Shown here: piece after piece, positions 35,225 through 43,127 of the stretch | Position numbering within the stretch: position 1 is the stretch's first letter | Layout of the letters: each line of letters begins with the position of its first letter | Assembly (NCBI GenBank): GCA_900542085.1 | Contig: UQMK01000007.1 | Coordinates: 18,382-82,381, forward strand | Reading direction: 5' to 3' | Source of the DNA: an uncultured Collinsella sp. | Lineage (GTDB): Bacteria; Actinomycetota; Coriobacteriia; Coriobacteriales; Coriobacteriaceae | Length of the DNA: 64,000 nucleotides | Made by a program: the position numbers and the translations under genes | The notes under the pieces: model-generated | Seen by the model: only the letters and a program-made list of their open reading frames with translations | Told to the model about the DNA's origin: nothing | Database searches by the model: none

Positions 35225-36862
35225 ATGGCAAAGAACATTACGTTCAACACCGATGCCCGCGCCAAGCTCGCCAAGGGCGTCAACACTCTGGCCGACGCCG
35301 TTACCGTCACCATGGGCCCCAAGGGCCGTTACGTCGCTCTGCAGCGCACGTTCGGTGCCCCGACCATCACCAACGACGGCGTTTCCGTCGCTAAGGAGAT
35401 CGAGCTCGAGGACAACATCGAGAACATGGGCGCTCAGCTGGTGAAGGAGGTCGCCACCAAGACCAACGACACCGTGGGTGACGGCACCACCACCGCAACC
35501 CTGCTCGCCCAGGCTATCGTCAACGACGGTCTGCGTAACGTCGCCGCCGGCGCCAACCCGCTGGCCATCCGTCGCGGCATCGACAAGGCTGTAAACGCTG
35601 CCGTCGCCGAGATGAAGAAGCAGGCCAAGCCGGTCGAGACCAAGGAACAGATCGCTTCCGTCGGTACCATCTCCGCCGGTGACCCCGAGGTCGGCGAGAA
35701 GATCGCCGAGGCCATGGAGGTCGTGGGTAAGGACGGCGTCATCACCGTCGAGGATTCCCAGACGTTCGACATTACCATCGACACCGTCGAGGGCATGCAG
35801 TTCGACAAGGGCTATGTCTCCGCTTACTTCGTCACGGACAACGACCGCATGGAGGCCGTGATGAAGGATCCGTACATCCTCATCACCGACCAGAAGATCT
35901 CCAGCGTTCAGGACATCATGCCTGTTCTCGAGGCTGTCCAGCGCGCCGGCCGTGGCCTGCTCATCATCGCTGAGGACATCGACGGCGAGGCTCTGCCGAC
36001 CCTGGTCCTCAACAAGATCCGTGGCGCCCTCAACGTCTGCGCCGTCAAGGCCCCGGGCTACGGCGATCGCCGCAAGCGCATCCTCGAGGACATCGCCGTC
36101 CTCACCGGTGGCCAGGCCGCTCTGGACGAGCTGGGCGTGAAGGTCGCTGACATCACCGCCGATATGCTCGGTACTGCTAAGTCCGTCACCATCTCCAAGG
36201 ACAACACCGTCGTCGTCGGCGGCGCTGGCTCCAAGGAGGCCATCGACGCCCGCATCGCTCAGATCAAGGGCGAGATGGAGAACACCACCTCTGACTTCGA
36301 CCGCGAGAAGCTCCAGGAGCGCCTGGCCAAGCTCTCCGGTGGCGTTGCCGTCATCAAGGTCGGCGCTGCTACCGAGTCCGAGCTCAAGGAGATCAAGCAT
36401 CGCGTCGAGGACGCCCTGCAGGCTACCCGCGCTGCTGTCGAGGAGGGCATTGTCGCCGGTGGCGGCGTCGCCTTCATGGACGCTGCTCCTGCGCTCGACG
36501 CTGTCGAGATCGATGACCCCGAGGAGAAGATCGGCGTCGACATCGTCAAGAAGGCTCTGACCGCTCCGGTCGCTACCATCGCCAAGAACGCTGGCTTTGA
36601 GGGCGCTGTCGTGGTCGACAAGGTTGCCGAGCTGCCCGCCGGCCAGGGTCTCAACTCTGCCAACGGCGAGTGGGGCGACATGATCGAGATGGGCGTCCTC
36701 GACCCCGTCAAGGTCAGCCGCGTCACCCTGCAGAACGCTGCTTCCGTCGCCAGCCTGATCCTCATCACCGAGGCTACCGTCTCCGATGTGCCTAAGAACA
36801 CTCAGCTTGAGGACGCTATCGCTGCTGCCACCGCTGGTCAGCAGGGCGGCGGTATGTACTAA
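35225..36862 (+). CDS. groEL: Chaperonin GroEL (Hsp60)
   Basis: 545 residues, ATG 35225 behind TTGGAGGATTACC. Complete single-copy-type chaperonin: TMGPKGRYVALQRTFGAPTI near the N-terminus, the ATP site VGDGTTTATLLAQAI, KAPGYGDRRKRILEDIA, and the C-terminal tail ending GQQGGGMY, the short GGM-type tail. In the cytoplasm it folds proteins in an ATP-driven double ring with GroES. Codon use is strongly biased to C-ending codons, fitting high expression. A 145-bp palindrome lies 26 bases after it. Confidence 0.97.
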   Translation: MAKNITFNTDARAKLAKGVNTLADAVTVTMGPKGRYVALQRTFGAPTITNDGVSVAKEIELEDNIENMGAQLVKEVATKTNDTVGDGTTTATLLAQAIVNDGLRNVAAGANPLAIRRGIDKAVNAAVAEMKKQAKPVETKEQIASVGTISAGDPEVGEKIAEAMEVVGKDGVITVEDSQTFDITIDTVEGMQFDKGYVSAYFVTDNDRMEAVMKDPYILITDQKISSVQDIMPVLEAVQRAGRGLLIIAEDIDGEALPTLVLNKIRGALNVCAVKAPGYGDRRKRILEDIAVLTGGQAALDELGVKVADITADMLGTAKSVTISKDNTVVVGGAGSKEAIDARIAQIKGEMENTTSDFDREKLQERLAKLSGGVAVIKVGAATESELKEIKHRVEDALQATRAAVEEGIVAGGGVAFMDAAPALDAVEIDDPEEKIGVDIVKKALTAPVATIAKNAGFEGAVVVDKVAELPAGQGLNSANGEWGDMIEMGVLDPVKVSRVTLQNAASVASLILITEATVSDVPKNTQLEDAIAAATAGQQGGGMY

Positions 36863-36888
36863 GGCCGACAAGGTCTAGAACTCCCACC

Positions 36889-37033
36889 GGGAATCCGGGG
36901 GCGTGACGGGGGTTTCTCTCCGGAACGTCCTCGGACATGCAAAGAGGCTCCGCATCGCGCTTCGCGCTGCGGAGCCTCTTTGCGTCCTGCGGAATGTTCC
37001 GGAGAGAAACCCCCGTCACGCCCCCGGATTCCC
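36889..37033. repeat. 145-bp nested palindrome downstream of groEL
   Basis: A perfect 38-bp inverted repeat (36889-36926 with 36996-37033) encloses a second perfect 16-bp stem GCAAAGAGGCTCCGCA (36939-36954 with 36968-36983). No T-run follows. The architecture matches the element at 34503, including a GCAAAG at the start of the inner stem. The rest of the 568-bp gap to ribU holds a small TTTCGCGC/GCGCGAAA hairpin (37104-37122), a promoter and the riboswitch. Confidence 0.9.
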
Positions 37034-37199
37034 TGCGTTTACGGCCTTGAGGTCGGCGGGCGGAGAAGGACGTGGTTGATAGGGATACGTGTTCCTTTCG
37101 CTGTTTCGCGCTTTGCGCGAAAGGCGCGTTACTTTGGGATGGGTGGGGAACGTGGTTGTTACGGCAACTGATCCCCACCACAAATTATCCTTGGCATAC

Positions 37200-37227
37200 T
37201 TGCGCGAATACCTGCCCGTGCTACACT
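37200..37227 (+). promoter_or_regulatory. Promoter of the riboflavin transporter operon
   Basis: TTGCGC at 37200-37205, 16-base spacing, TACACT at 37222-37227. Transcription would start a few bases before the riboswitch. Confidence 0.5.
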
Positions 37228-37236
37228 TGCAATTGC

Positions 37237-37418
37237 TGTTTCAGGGCGGGGTGGAATTCCCCACTGGCGGTAAATCGGGCGGTGCCAAAGGGGTGCCGTG
37301 GCGCAGACGAGGCGTCTGCGACCGAGCCGATGAGTCCGCGACCCGTGCGTGTGTTGGTTCGCATGCCGGCTGAACTGGTGAGACCCCAGTACCAACGGTT
37401 AGAGTCCGGATGAAAGAG
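37237..37418 (+). ncRNA. FMN riboswitch (RFN element)
   Basis: Conserved blocks in order: TTCAGGGCGGGGTG, AATTCCCCACTGGCGGTA, a variable hairpin region with GACGAGGCGTC, GAGTCCGCGACCCG, CTGGTGAGACCCCAGTACC and GGTTAGAGTCCGGATGAAAG. This is the standard FMN aptamer. Binding of FMN would lower expression. It lies 13 bases before the RibU start codon, so control is likely at translation start. The 3' end of the aptamer abuts the ribosome site (GAGGCAGG). Confidence 0.95.
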
Positions 37419-37430
37419 GCAGGTGATCTT

Positions 37431-38021
37431 ATGTCTGAACAGTCGCAGCATATCCATTTTGAGAACACGAATAGGTGGAGCACCAAACAGCTCGTTACCA
37501 TGGCGTTGATGTGCGCCTTGGGCGCCCTGTTTATGTACGTGCAGCTGCCCATCCTTCCTTCGGCGCCGTTTTTGACCTACGACCCGTCGCTGGTGCCGGC
37601 GATGGTGTGCGGATTTGCGTATGGCCCCGGTGCTGGTACCGCTGTTGCAGCCATGGCGATCGTTATCCATGCGCTCACTACGGGTGACTGGGTCGGCGCG
37701 CTTATGAATCTGGTTGCCACGCTGGGCTACATTCTGCCCGCGGCTATCGTCTACCAGAAGATGCATACCTATAAGGGTGCCGTGATTGGCCTGGTGCTCG
37801 GCGTTATTGCCGCTACGGCGTTGTCTATGGTCGCAAATCTTACCATTGGCGTATGGTTCTGGTATGGCTCGGTCGATGTGATCGCCCCGCTCATGATTCC
37901 TGCCGTGCTGCCGTTCAACCTTATCAAGACCGTGCTTAACTCGGTGTTGACGCTTGTGGTGTACAAGGCGGTCTCCAACCTCATCACGCCTAAAAAGGAC
38001 CAGGTCAAAGGCCGCGCATGA
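37431..38021 (+). CDS. ribU: Riboflavin ECF transporter S component (RibU-like)
   Basis: 196 residues from ATG 37431. Six hydrophobic helices. LVTMALMCALGALFMYVQLPI and LTYDPSLVPAMVCGFAYGPGAGTAVAAM are the RibU family blocks. The FMN riboswitch directly upstream fixes the substrate as riboflavin or a close analog. The gene overlaps the ATPase gene (ATGA), and the membrane partner EcfT follows, so the full importer is encoded together. The hydrophilic N-terminal leader is about 18 residues. Confidence 0.93.
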   Translation: MSEQSQHIHFENTNRWSTKQLVTMALMCALGALFMYVQLPILPSAPFLTYDPSLVPAMVCGFAYGPGAGTAVAAMAIVIHALTTGDWVGALMNLVATLGYILPAAIVYQKMHTYKGAVIGLVLGVIAATALSMVANLTIGVWFWYGSVDVIAPLMIPAVLPFNLIKTVLNSVLTLVVYKAVSNLITPKKDQVKGRA

Positions 38022-39922
38022 TTGAGTGTCGGGGCGTTTCCTTTAGCTATGACGGTGCCGCACCGGCACTCGACGGCGTCGATCTGAACATCGAGGATGG
38101 CGAGTTTTTCTGCATCCTCGGTGGCAATGGGTCGGGCAAGTCGACGTTTGCCAAGCATCTGAATGCACTGTTGCAGCCCGATGCGGGCACGGTACGCGTC
38201 AACGGCATGGATGCGTCCGACCCCGAGCTGGTCTACGACATTCGTTCGACCGCGGGCATGGTATTCCAGAATCCCGATGATCAGCTGGTAGCAACGCTTG
38301 TCGAAGATGACGTTGCGTTTGGTCCTGAAAACCTTGGCGTGCCATCGGCGCAAATTGCGCAGCGCGTACGCGAGGCACTGAAGGGCGTGGGCCTGGTGGG
38401 CTTTGAGCGCCACGAGACCCACGCGCTTTCGGGCGGCCAAAAGCAGCGCGTGGCGCTTGCCGGCGTGCTCGCCATGGAACCGCGCGTGCTCATATTGGAC
38501 GAGGCTTCCTCGATGCTCGATCCGCGTGGACGCAAGGGCCTCATGAAGGCTTGCCGTGCGTTGCATGATCGCGGCATGACCATCGTGATGATTACGCACT
38601 TTATGGAAGAGGCCGCCGAGGCCGATCGCGTTGCTGTCTTCCAAGCGGGCCGCGTTGCCATGATCGGTACGCCCGAGGAAATCTTGACGCGGGCGGACGA
38701 ACTTGCGCAGCTCAACCTGGATATGCCGGCGTCGTGCTGCCTAGGTAGGGCACTTCGTGAGAAGGGCGTGCCCGTTTGCGCGCAGGTGCGCGAGGCAGAT
38801 ATGGTCGCCGAGATTGCGCGGGTTTACGCCGAGCGGGGCGGGGCGGACGTCGCAGTGCAGCCTTCTGCATCCGATTCTCGTATGCTCGACAATGCATCCT
38901 TCGCGACTAACGAGGCGGCCGCGTCGGAGCCCGTTATCGAGATCTCGCACCTCTCGCATAGTTACTCGCTGAGCGCCCGCGAGCGCCGTCGATGGCGCAA
39001 GCGCTCGACCACTGCGGACGCATCGAGCAAACAAGCTCTTTGGGGCAACGATCCAAACAGCCCCTGGGCGCTACGTGATGTTTCGTTGACGGTGCGCCGC
39101 GGCGAGTTTCTGGGATTGGCGGGTCATACCGGCTCGGGTAAATCGACGCTGGTTCAGCATCTCAACGGGTTGATTCGTCCGCAGGAGGGAAGCGTTTGCG
39201 CGCTGGGGCTCGACCTATCAAGCAAGAAAGACGCCGCCGCGGTTAAGGCCAAGGTCGGCGTGGTGTTTCAGTATCCCGAGCGCCAGCTATTTGCCGAGAC
39301 CGTGGCGCAGGACGTGGCGTTTGGCCCGTGCAACCTTGGCCTGCCAGAAGACGAGGTTGCACGCCGTGTCGCATCATCGCTTGCGCGCGTGGGCCTCGAC
39401 CTTGCCGCGATAGGCGACAAGAACCCCTTTGAGCTTTCGGGCGGCCAGCAGCGCCGCGTGGCGTTTGCCGGCGTGCTCGCCATGGAGCCCGAGGTGCTGG
39501 TGCTCGACGAGCCCATGGCGGGGCTCGATCCGGCTGCGCGCAGGGATTTCCTGGGGCTCATCGATCGGCTCCATCGCGAGGGCCTGACTGTTGTCATGGT
39601 TTCGCATAGCATGGATGACCTGGCAAATTGCTGTGACCGTATCGTTGTGATGAACGAGGGCGCCGTGTTTGCCGAGGGAACGCCCGCGCAGGTGTTTGCG
39701 CGCGCGAACGAGCTCAAATCGATCGGCCTGGGCGTTCCTGCCGCCCAGCGCATGGCGCTGGCGCTTGCGCAAGCCGGTGTGCCGCTCCGCTGCGACAAGC
39801 TTTATACGGTTGAGGCGCTAGCCGACGAGTTGGCCGGCTTGCTGCTGGGCTGCGCGGACGTGCCTTTGAGGGTTCCGTGTCAGGCTGGTTCCAAGGCGCC
39901 CACGCGAGAGGAGGGCTGCTAA
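38018..39922 (+). CDS. ecfA: Fused double-domain ECF ATPase (EcfA-EcfA')
   Basis: 634 residues with two complete ABC domains. The first has GGNGSGKSTFAKHLN (Walker A), NPDDQLVATLVEDDVAFG (Q-loop), LSGGQKQRVALAGVLA and ILDEASSMLD. The second has GHTGSGKSTLVQHLN, YPERQLFAETVAQDVAFGP, LSGGQQRRVAFAG and VLDEPMAGLD. The first domain has Ser instead of the usual Pro or Thr after DEA. The joining segment (about 235-340) is hydrophilic. Most ECF systems use two separate proteins, EcfA1 and EcfA2; the fusion gives fixed 1:1 pairing. It overlaps ribU by 4 bases. Confidence 0.92.
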   Translation: MIECRGVSFSYDGAAPALDGVDLNIEDGEFFCILGGNGSGKSTFAKHLNALLQPDAGTVRVNGMDASDPELVYDIRSTAGMVFQNPDDQLVATLVEDDVAFGPENLGVPSAQIAQRVREALKGVGLVGFERHETHALSGGQKQRVALAGVLAMEPRVLILDEASSMLDPRGRKGLMKACRALHDRGMTIVMITHFMEEAAEADRVAVFQAGRVAMIGTPEEILTRADELAQLNLDMPASCCLGRALREKGVPVCAQVREADMVAEIARVYAERGGADVAVQPSASDSRMLDNASFATNEAAASEPVIEISHLSHSYSLSARERRRWRKRSTTADASSKQALWGNDPNSPWALRDVSLTVRRGEFLGLAGHTGSGKSTLVQHLNGLIRPQEGSVCALGLDLSSKKDAAAVKAKVGVVFQYPERQLFAETVAQDVAFGPCNLGLPEDEVARRVASSLARVGLDLAAIGDKNPFELSGGQQRRVAFAGVLAMEPEVLVLDEPMAGLDPAARRDFLGLIDRLHREGLTVVMVSHSMDDLANCCDRIVVMNEGAVFAEGTPAQVFARANELKSIGLGVPAAQRMALALAQAGVPLRCDKLYTVEALADELAGLLLGCADVPLRVPCQAGSKAPTREEGC

Positions 39923-40722
39923 TGGAGGCGTTCTCATTTGGCAGCTACTATCCCGGGGATAGCGCGGTGCATCGCCTGGATCCGCGTAATAAGTTGCTCC
40001 TAGGTTTTGCATTTCTGGTCACCGTGCTCACCGTCGGAAGCTTTTGCGGGCTGGTTCCGGTCGCATTTTTTGTCGTGCTGGTCTATCTCGCAGCCCGGGT
40101 GCCGTTGCGCCGGGTCCTATCATCGATGGCACCATTGCTGGCGATTGTCGTGGTGGTCGCGGTGCTCAACCTGTTTTCCGACCAGAGTGGCCGCATCCTG
40201 TGGCAGCTTGGCTTTTTGCAGGTGAGCGAGGGCTCGCTGCGTTCTGCTGCGTTTGTGGCGTGCCGCCTGACGTTGATGATGGCCGGCATGAGCGCCATTA
40301 CACTCACCACGCCGACGCTCGACCTCACCGCGGGCTTTGAACGTCTGCTCGCACCATTTGCGCGCGTGGGGCTTCCGGCGCACGAACTCGGCATGATTAT
40401 GGGTATCGCGCTGCGGTTTATGCCGCAATTTGCCACCGAGATGAAACAGACGGCCGATGCACAGGCAAGTCGCGGCGCGCGCGTGACGGGCGGTCCGCTC
40501 GGCGGTGTGCGCATGCTCGGCAGTGTGGCGATTCCGCTGTTCACCGGCGTGTTCCGTCATGCCGAGACGCTTTCGGCCGCCATGGACGCGCGCTGTTATC
40601 ACGGCGAGCAGGGACGCACGCGTCTGCATGCGCTTGCGTTTGGCCGGGGGGATGTACTGGCAGCGCTGGCGATGGCGCTGCTAGTGACATGCGTTGTCGT
40701 TATCAATCTTCAACTCGTCTAA
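39922..40722 (+). CDS. ecfT: ECF transporter transmembrane component EcfT
   Basis: 266 residues from ATG 39922, overlapping the ATPase stop codon (TAATG), behind GAGGAGGG. It starts with GSYYPGDSAVHRLDPRNKLLL, the EcfT N-terminal block. Five or so helices follow, then the coupling helices with MIMGIALRFMPQFATEMKQ and ADAQASRGARVTGG, the Ala-Arg-Gly motif that touches the ATPase, and AMDARCYHGEQGRT. It transmits ATP hydrolysis to the S component. Confidence 0.92.
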   Translation: MEAFSFGSYYPGDSAVHRLDPRNKLLLGFAFLVTVLTVGSFCGLVPVAFFVVLVYLAARVPLRRVLSSMAPLLAIVVVVAVLNLFSDQSGRILWQLGFLQVSEGSLRSAAFVACRLTLMMAGMSAITLTTPTLDLTAGFERLLAPFARVGLPAHELGMIMGIALRFMPQFATEMKQTADAQASRGARVTGGPLGGVRMLGSVAIPLFTGVFRHAETLSAAMDARCYHGEQGRTRLHALAFGRGDVLAALAMALLVTCVVVINLQLV

Positions 40723-40752
40723 GCTCGATTCGAGCGCAAGAAAGGGGTCTCT

Positions 40753-41199
40753 ATGACCGACATCGATCGCACGGCTCAGCTCGAGCGCGCCTGCTCGTAT
40801 CTCAGGCGCATTCCGGCGTGGTATCTTGCCACGACCGATGCGAGCGACGGGCATCAGCCCCGCGTGAGGCCGTTTTCGTTTGCCATGGTCGATGATGGCA
40901 AGCTGTGGTTTTGCACGTCGCGCGACAAGGACGTGTGGGCGGAGTTGAGCGCGAATCCCAAGTTTGAGGTATCGGGCTGGAAGCCGGGGGAGTGCTGGAT
41001 CGTGTTAACTGGCGAGGCCGCGCTCGAGGACGATGCATTCGTGAGCGACAAGGTGCGCCAAGCGGGCTTTAAGCACATGGTGGGCATTGGCGAGCAACAC
41101 GATAGCGCCAACGATGGCCGCCTTGCATTCTTCTCGGTCCGCAACATCGCCGCACGGTTCTGCGATATCGACGGCAGCGAAGAGCGCCTCGAGCTCTAA
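40753..41199 (+). CDS. Pyridoxamine-5'-phosphate-oxidase-like split-barrel protein
   Basis: 148 residues, ATG 40753 behind AAAGGGGTC. ACSYLRRIPAWYLATTDASDG followed by PRVRPFSFAMVDDGKLWFCTSRDKDVWAEL is the flavin-binding split-barrel fold of the PNPOx-like family. These proteins bind FMN, F420 or heme; none is proven here. It is followed by a close paralog. The position after a riboflavin importer fits flavin use but is not proof. Confidence 0.85.
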   Translation: MTDIDRTAQLERACSYLRRIPAWYLATTDASDGHQPRVRPFSFAMVDDGKLWFCTSRDKDVWAELSANPKFEVSGWKPGECWIVLTGEAALEDDAFVSDKVRQAGFKHMVGIGEQHDSANDGRLAFFSVRNIAARFCDIDGSEERLEL

Positions 41200-41201
41200 T
41201 T

Positions 41202-41216
41202 TCCCAAATTGACTAC
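41202..41216 (-). repeat. AGTCAATTTGGGA-family repeat
   Basis: Minus-strand GTAGTCAATTTGGGA, identical over 15 bp to the copy at 54901-54915. It starts 3 bases after the stop codon of the first split-barrel gene. Confidence 0.5.
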
Positions 41217-41253
41217 CCATTCCAAAAAGACTGGTCAGGCGACAGGAGGAAAC

Positions 41254-41664
41254 GTGGACGGATTGAATACGGTGCTGGAGTATCTGACGTCGGTGCCGGC
41301 GTGGTATCTGGCGACGAGCGTGGACGGGCAGCCGCATGTGCGTCCGTTCTCGTTTGCACAGATTCAGGACGGCAAGCTGTGGTTTGTGACAGCGCGCACC
41401 AAAGATGTGTGGCAGGAGCTGCTGCAAAACCAGCGCTTTGAGGTCACGAGTTGGTGGCCGGGCCATGGTTGGTTGATCCTGCGCGGGCGTGCGGGGCTGG
41501 AAGACCGGGCTTCGGGCGAAATGCGCGAGGCCGGATGGAAGCATCTTGAGCGCTTGAGCGAGCACTATGAGGGGCCTAACGACCCCGCGCTCGTCTTCTT
41601 TAGCGTCGAGGATCCTGAGGCATTTATCTGCAATCATGACGAATGGGTGCCGGTTGAGCTCTAG
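41254..41664 (+). CDS. Pyridoxamine-5'-phosphate-oxidase-like split-barrel protein (paralog)
   Basis: 136 residues from GTG 41254, chosen for CAGGAGGAAAC just before. VLEYLTSVPAWYLATSVDG and PHVRPFSFAQIQDGKLWFVTARTKDVWQELLQ closely match the preceding gene, so the pair arose by tandem duplication. It shares the FMN-type pocket, and the C-terminal half has diverged. A long nested hairpin terminator follows 37 bases after it. Confidence 0.85.
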   Translation: MDGLNTVLEYLTSVPAWYLATSVDGQPHVRPFSFAQIQDGKLWFVTARTKDVWQELLQNQRFEVTSWWPGHGWLILRGRAGLEDRASGEMREAGWKHLERLSEHYEGPNDPALVFFSVEDPEAFICNHDEWVPVEL

Positions 41665-41701
41665 CCAGCTGGCTCATCCTAACAACTTAGTTTTCGCATG
41701 G

Positions 41702-41755
41702 GCGGGCCCCGTATTGCCCGGCACCGTAAGGAGTGCCGGTCAATACGGGGCCCGC
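41702..41755 (+). terminator. Nested hairpin (terminator-like)
   Basis: GCGGGCCCCGTATTG pairs perfectly with CAATACGGGGCCCGC, with an inner CCGGCAC/GTGCCGG stem. TCTATTTG follows. It separates the split-barrel pair from the arginine operon. Confidence 0.7.
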
Positions 41756-41799
41756 TCTATTTGTCAATTCCTTCAAGCGAATGTGTCGGGAATGTTTCA

Positions 41800-41836
41800 A
41801 TGCATGAACATGCAAGCTATTTACGTATTCATGCAT
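41800..41836. promoter_or_regulatory. ArgR-box-like inverted pair before argC
   Basis: ATGCATGAA (41800-41808) and TTCATGCAT (41828-41836) are perfect inverse copies, 19 bases apart. Each half resembles an ARG box (CATGAATA-like). They lie 86 bases before argC, as expected for ArgR control of arginine synthesis. No argR gene is in the window. Confidence 0.45.
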
Positions 41837-41921
41837 CTTTTGGTGCTAAAGTTTCAACCCACCTCATAACGACCGCTGCGAAATGCGCATCGGTGCATAA
41901 ATCGCAGACAAGGAGTCTGAT

Positions 41922-42992
41922 ATGTCTTTGAAGGTTGGAATCGTCGGCGCGGCTGGATATGCCGGAGCCGAGCTCATTCGCCTCGTACTCGGCCATCCCG
42001 AGTTTGAACTTGTTGCCATTACGTCCAACGCCGATGCCGGCCAGCCGTTGTCTGCGGTGTACCCGAGCTTCACCGGCGTAAGCGATCTTGTCTTCACGAC
42101 GCATGACGCCCCCGAGCTCAAGAGCTGCGATGCGGTTTTTCTTGCCGTGCCGCACACGGCTGCCATGGCGCAGGTGCCCGCGCTCCTTGCCGCGGGCGTT
42201 TCCTGCTTTGATCTTTCGGCCGATTACCGTCTGAGCGACCCGTCCGTCTTTGAGGCATGGTATGCCGCCGAGCACACGAGCCCCGAGCTGCTCAAGACCC
42301 GCGCTTTTGGCCTGCCCGAGCTGTTCTGCCAGGACTTAGAGACCGCTGCTTCCAGCCATGCCGCCGGAAAGCCCGTTTTGGTCGCTTGCGCCGGCTGCTA
42401 TCCCACCGCAACGAGCCTCGCTGCCGCTCCTGCCGTGCGTGCGGGCTGGATGGCAGAGAACGGCCCCGTAATCGTCGATGCCATTAGTGGCGTGACGGGC
42501 GCCGGTAAGTCCTGCAACGCTCGCACCCATTTTTGTAGCGCAGACGAGAACTTAGAGGCCTATGGCGTAGGCAAACATCGCCACACACCAGAGATCGAGC
42601 AGATCCTGGGCCTGACCGATCGCGTCGTCTTTACTCCGCACTTGGCACCGCTCAAGCGCGGCCTGCTTTCCACGGTGACGATGCCGCTCGCGCCGCGGGC
42701 TCTCGACACGTTGACCCTTGAGGACGTCGTCGACCATTACAAGAAGTTCTACGCCGGTCGCACCTTTGTGCGCGTGCTCGATGCCGGCCAGCAGCCCAAG
42801 ACGGCTTCGGTCGTCGGCTCCAATGCTGCCCAGATCGGTCTTGCGCTCAACAAGCGCGCGGGCGTGCTGGTGGCGACGGGTGCTATCGACAATCTGTGCA
42901 AGGGTGCTGCGGGCCAGGCGGTCCAGTGCGCCAACATCGTTTTTGGCTTTGACGAGCGACGAGGCTTGCCCACAGTGGCGTGCCCGGTGTAG
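41922..42992 (+). CDS. argC: N-acetyl-gamma-glutamyl-phosphate reductase
   Basis: 356 residues, ATG 41922 behind AAGGAGTC. ArgC reduces N-acetylglutamyl phosphate with NADPH, step 3 of arginine synthesis. VGIVGAAGYAGAELIRLV is the N-terminal nucleotide motif, VACAGCYPTATSLA holds the catalytic Cys, and HRHTPEIEQ, FTPHLAPLKRGLLSTVT and GQAVQCANIVFGFDE complete the family pattern. It heads argC-argJ-argB-argD, which lie on one strand with gaps of 68-135 bases. Confidence 0.96.
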   Translation: MSLKVGIVGAAGYAGAELIRLVLGHPEFELVAITSNADAGQPLSAVYPSFTGVSDLVFTTHDAPELKSCDAVFLAVPHTAAMAQVPALLAAGVSCFDLSADYRLSDPSVFEAWYAAEHTSPELLKTRAFGLPELFCQDLETAASSHAAGKPVLVACAGCYPTATSLAAAPAVRAGWMAENGPVIVDAISGVTGAGKSCNARTHFCSADENLEAYGVGKHRHTPEIEQILGLTDRVVFTPHLAPLKRGLLSTVTMPLAPRALDTLTLEDVVDHYKKFYAGRTFVRVLDAGQQPKTASVVGSNAAQIGLALNKRAGVLVATGAIDNLCKGAAGQAVQCANIVFGFDERRGLPTVACPV

Positions 42993-43127
42993 CACATTCG
43001 ATTGTTAACGATTTGGTGGTCGGGTATCGAGTTGGGCGCCGCTTTCAAGCTGGTCTATTAGTTGCGACCGGTATGGCGTGCCAGCCGATGCCCGCTTTTT
43101 TATTTGATATAAGGAGCCGAAGGGACG

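Noticed and set aside
35216..36871. Long antisense open frame opposite groEL
   Set aside because: Same reason: strong codon bias in groEL leaves the opposite strand open; the product is low-complexity and unlike any protein.
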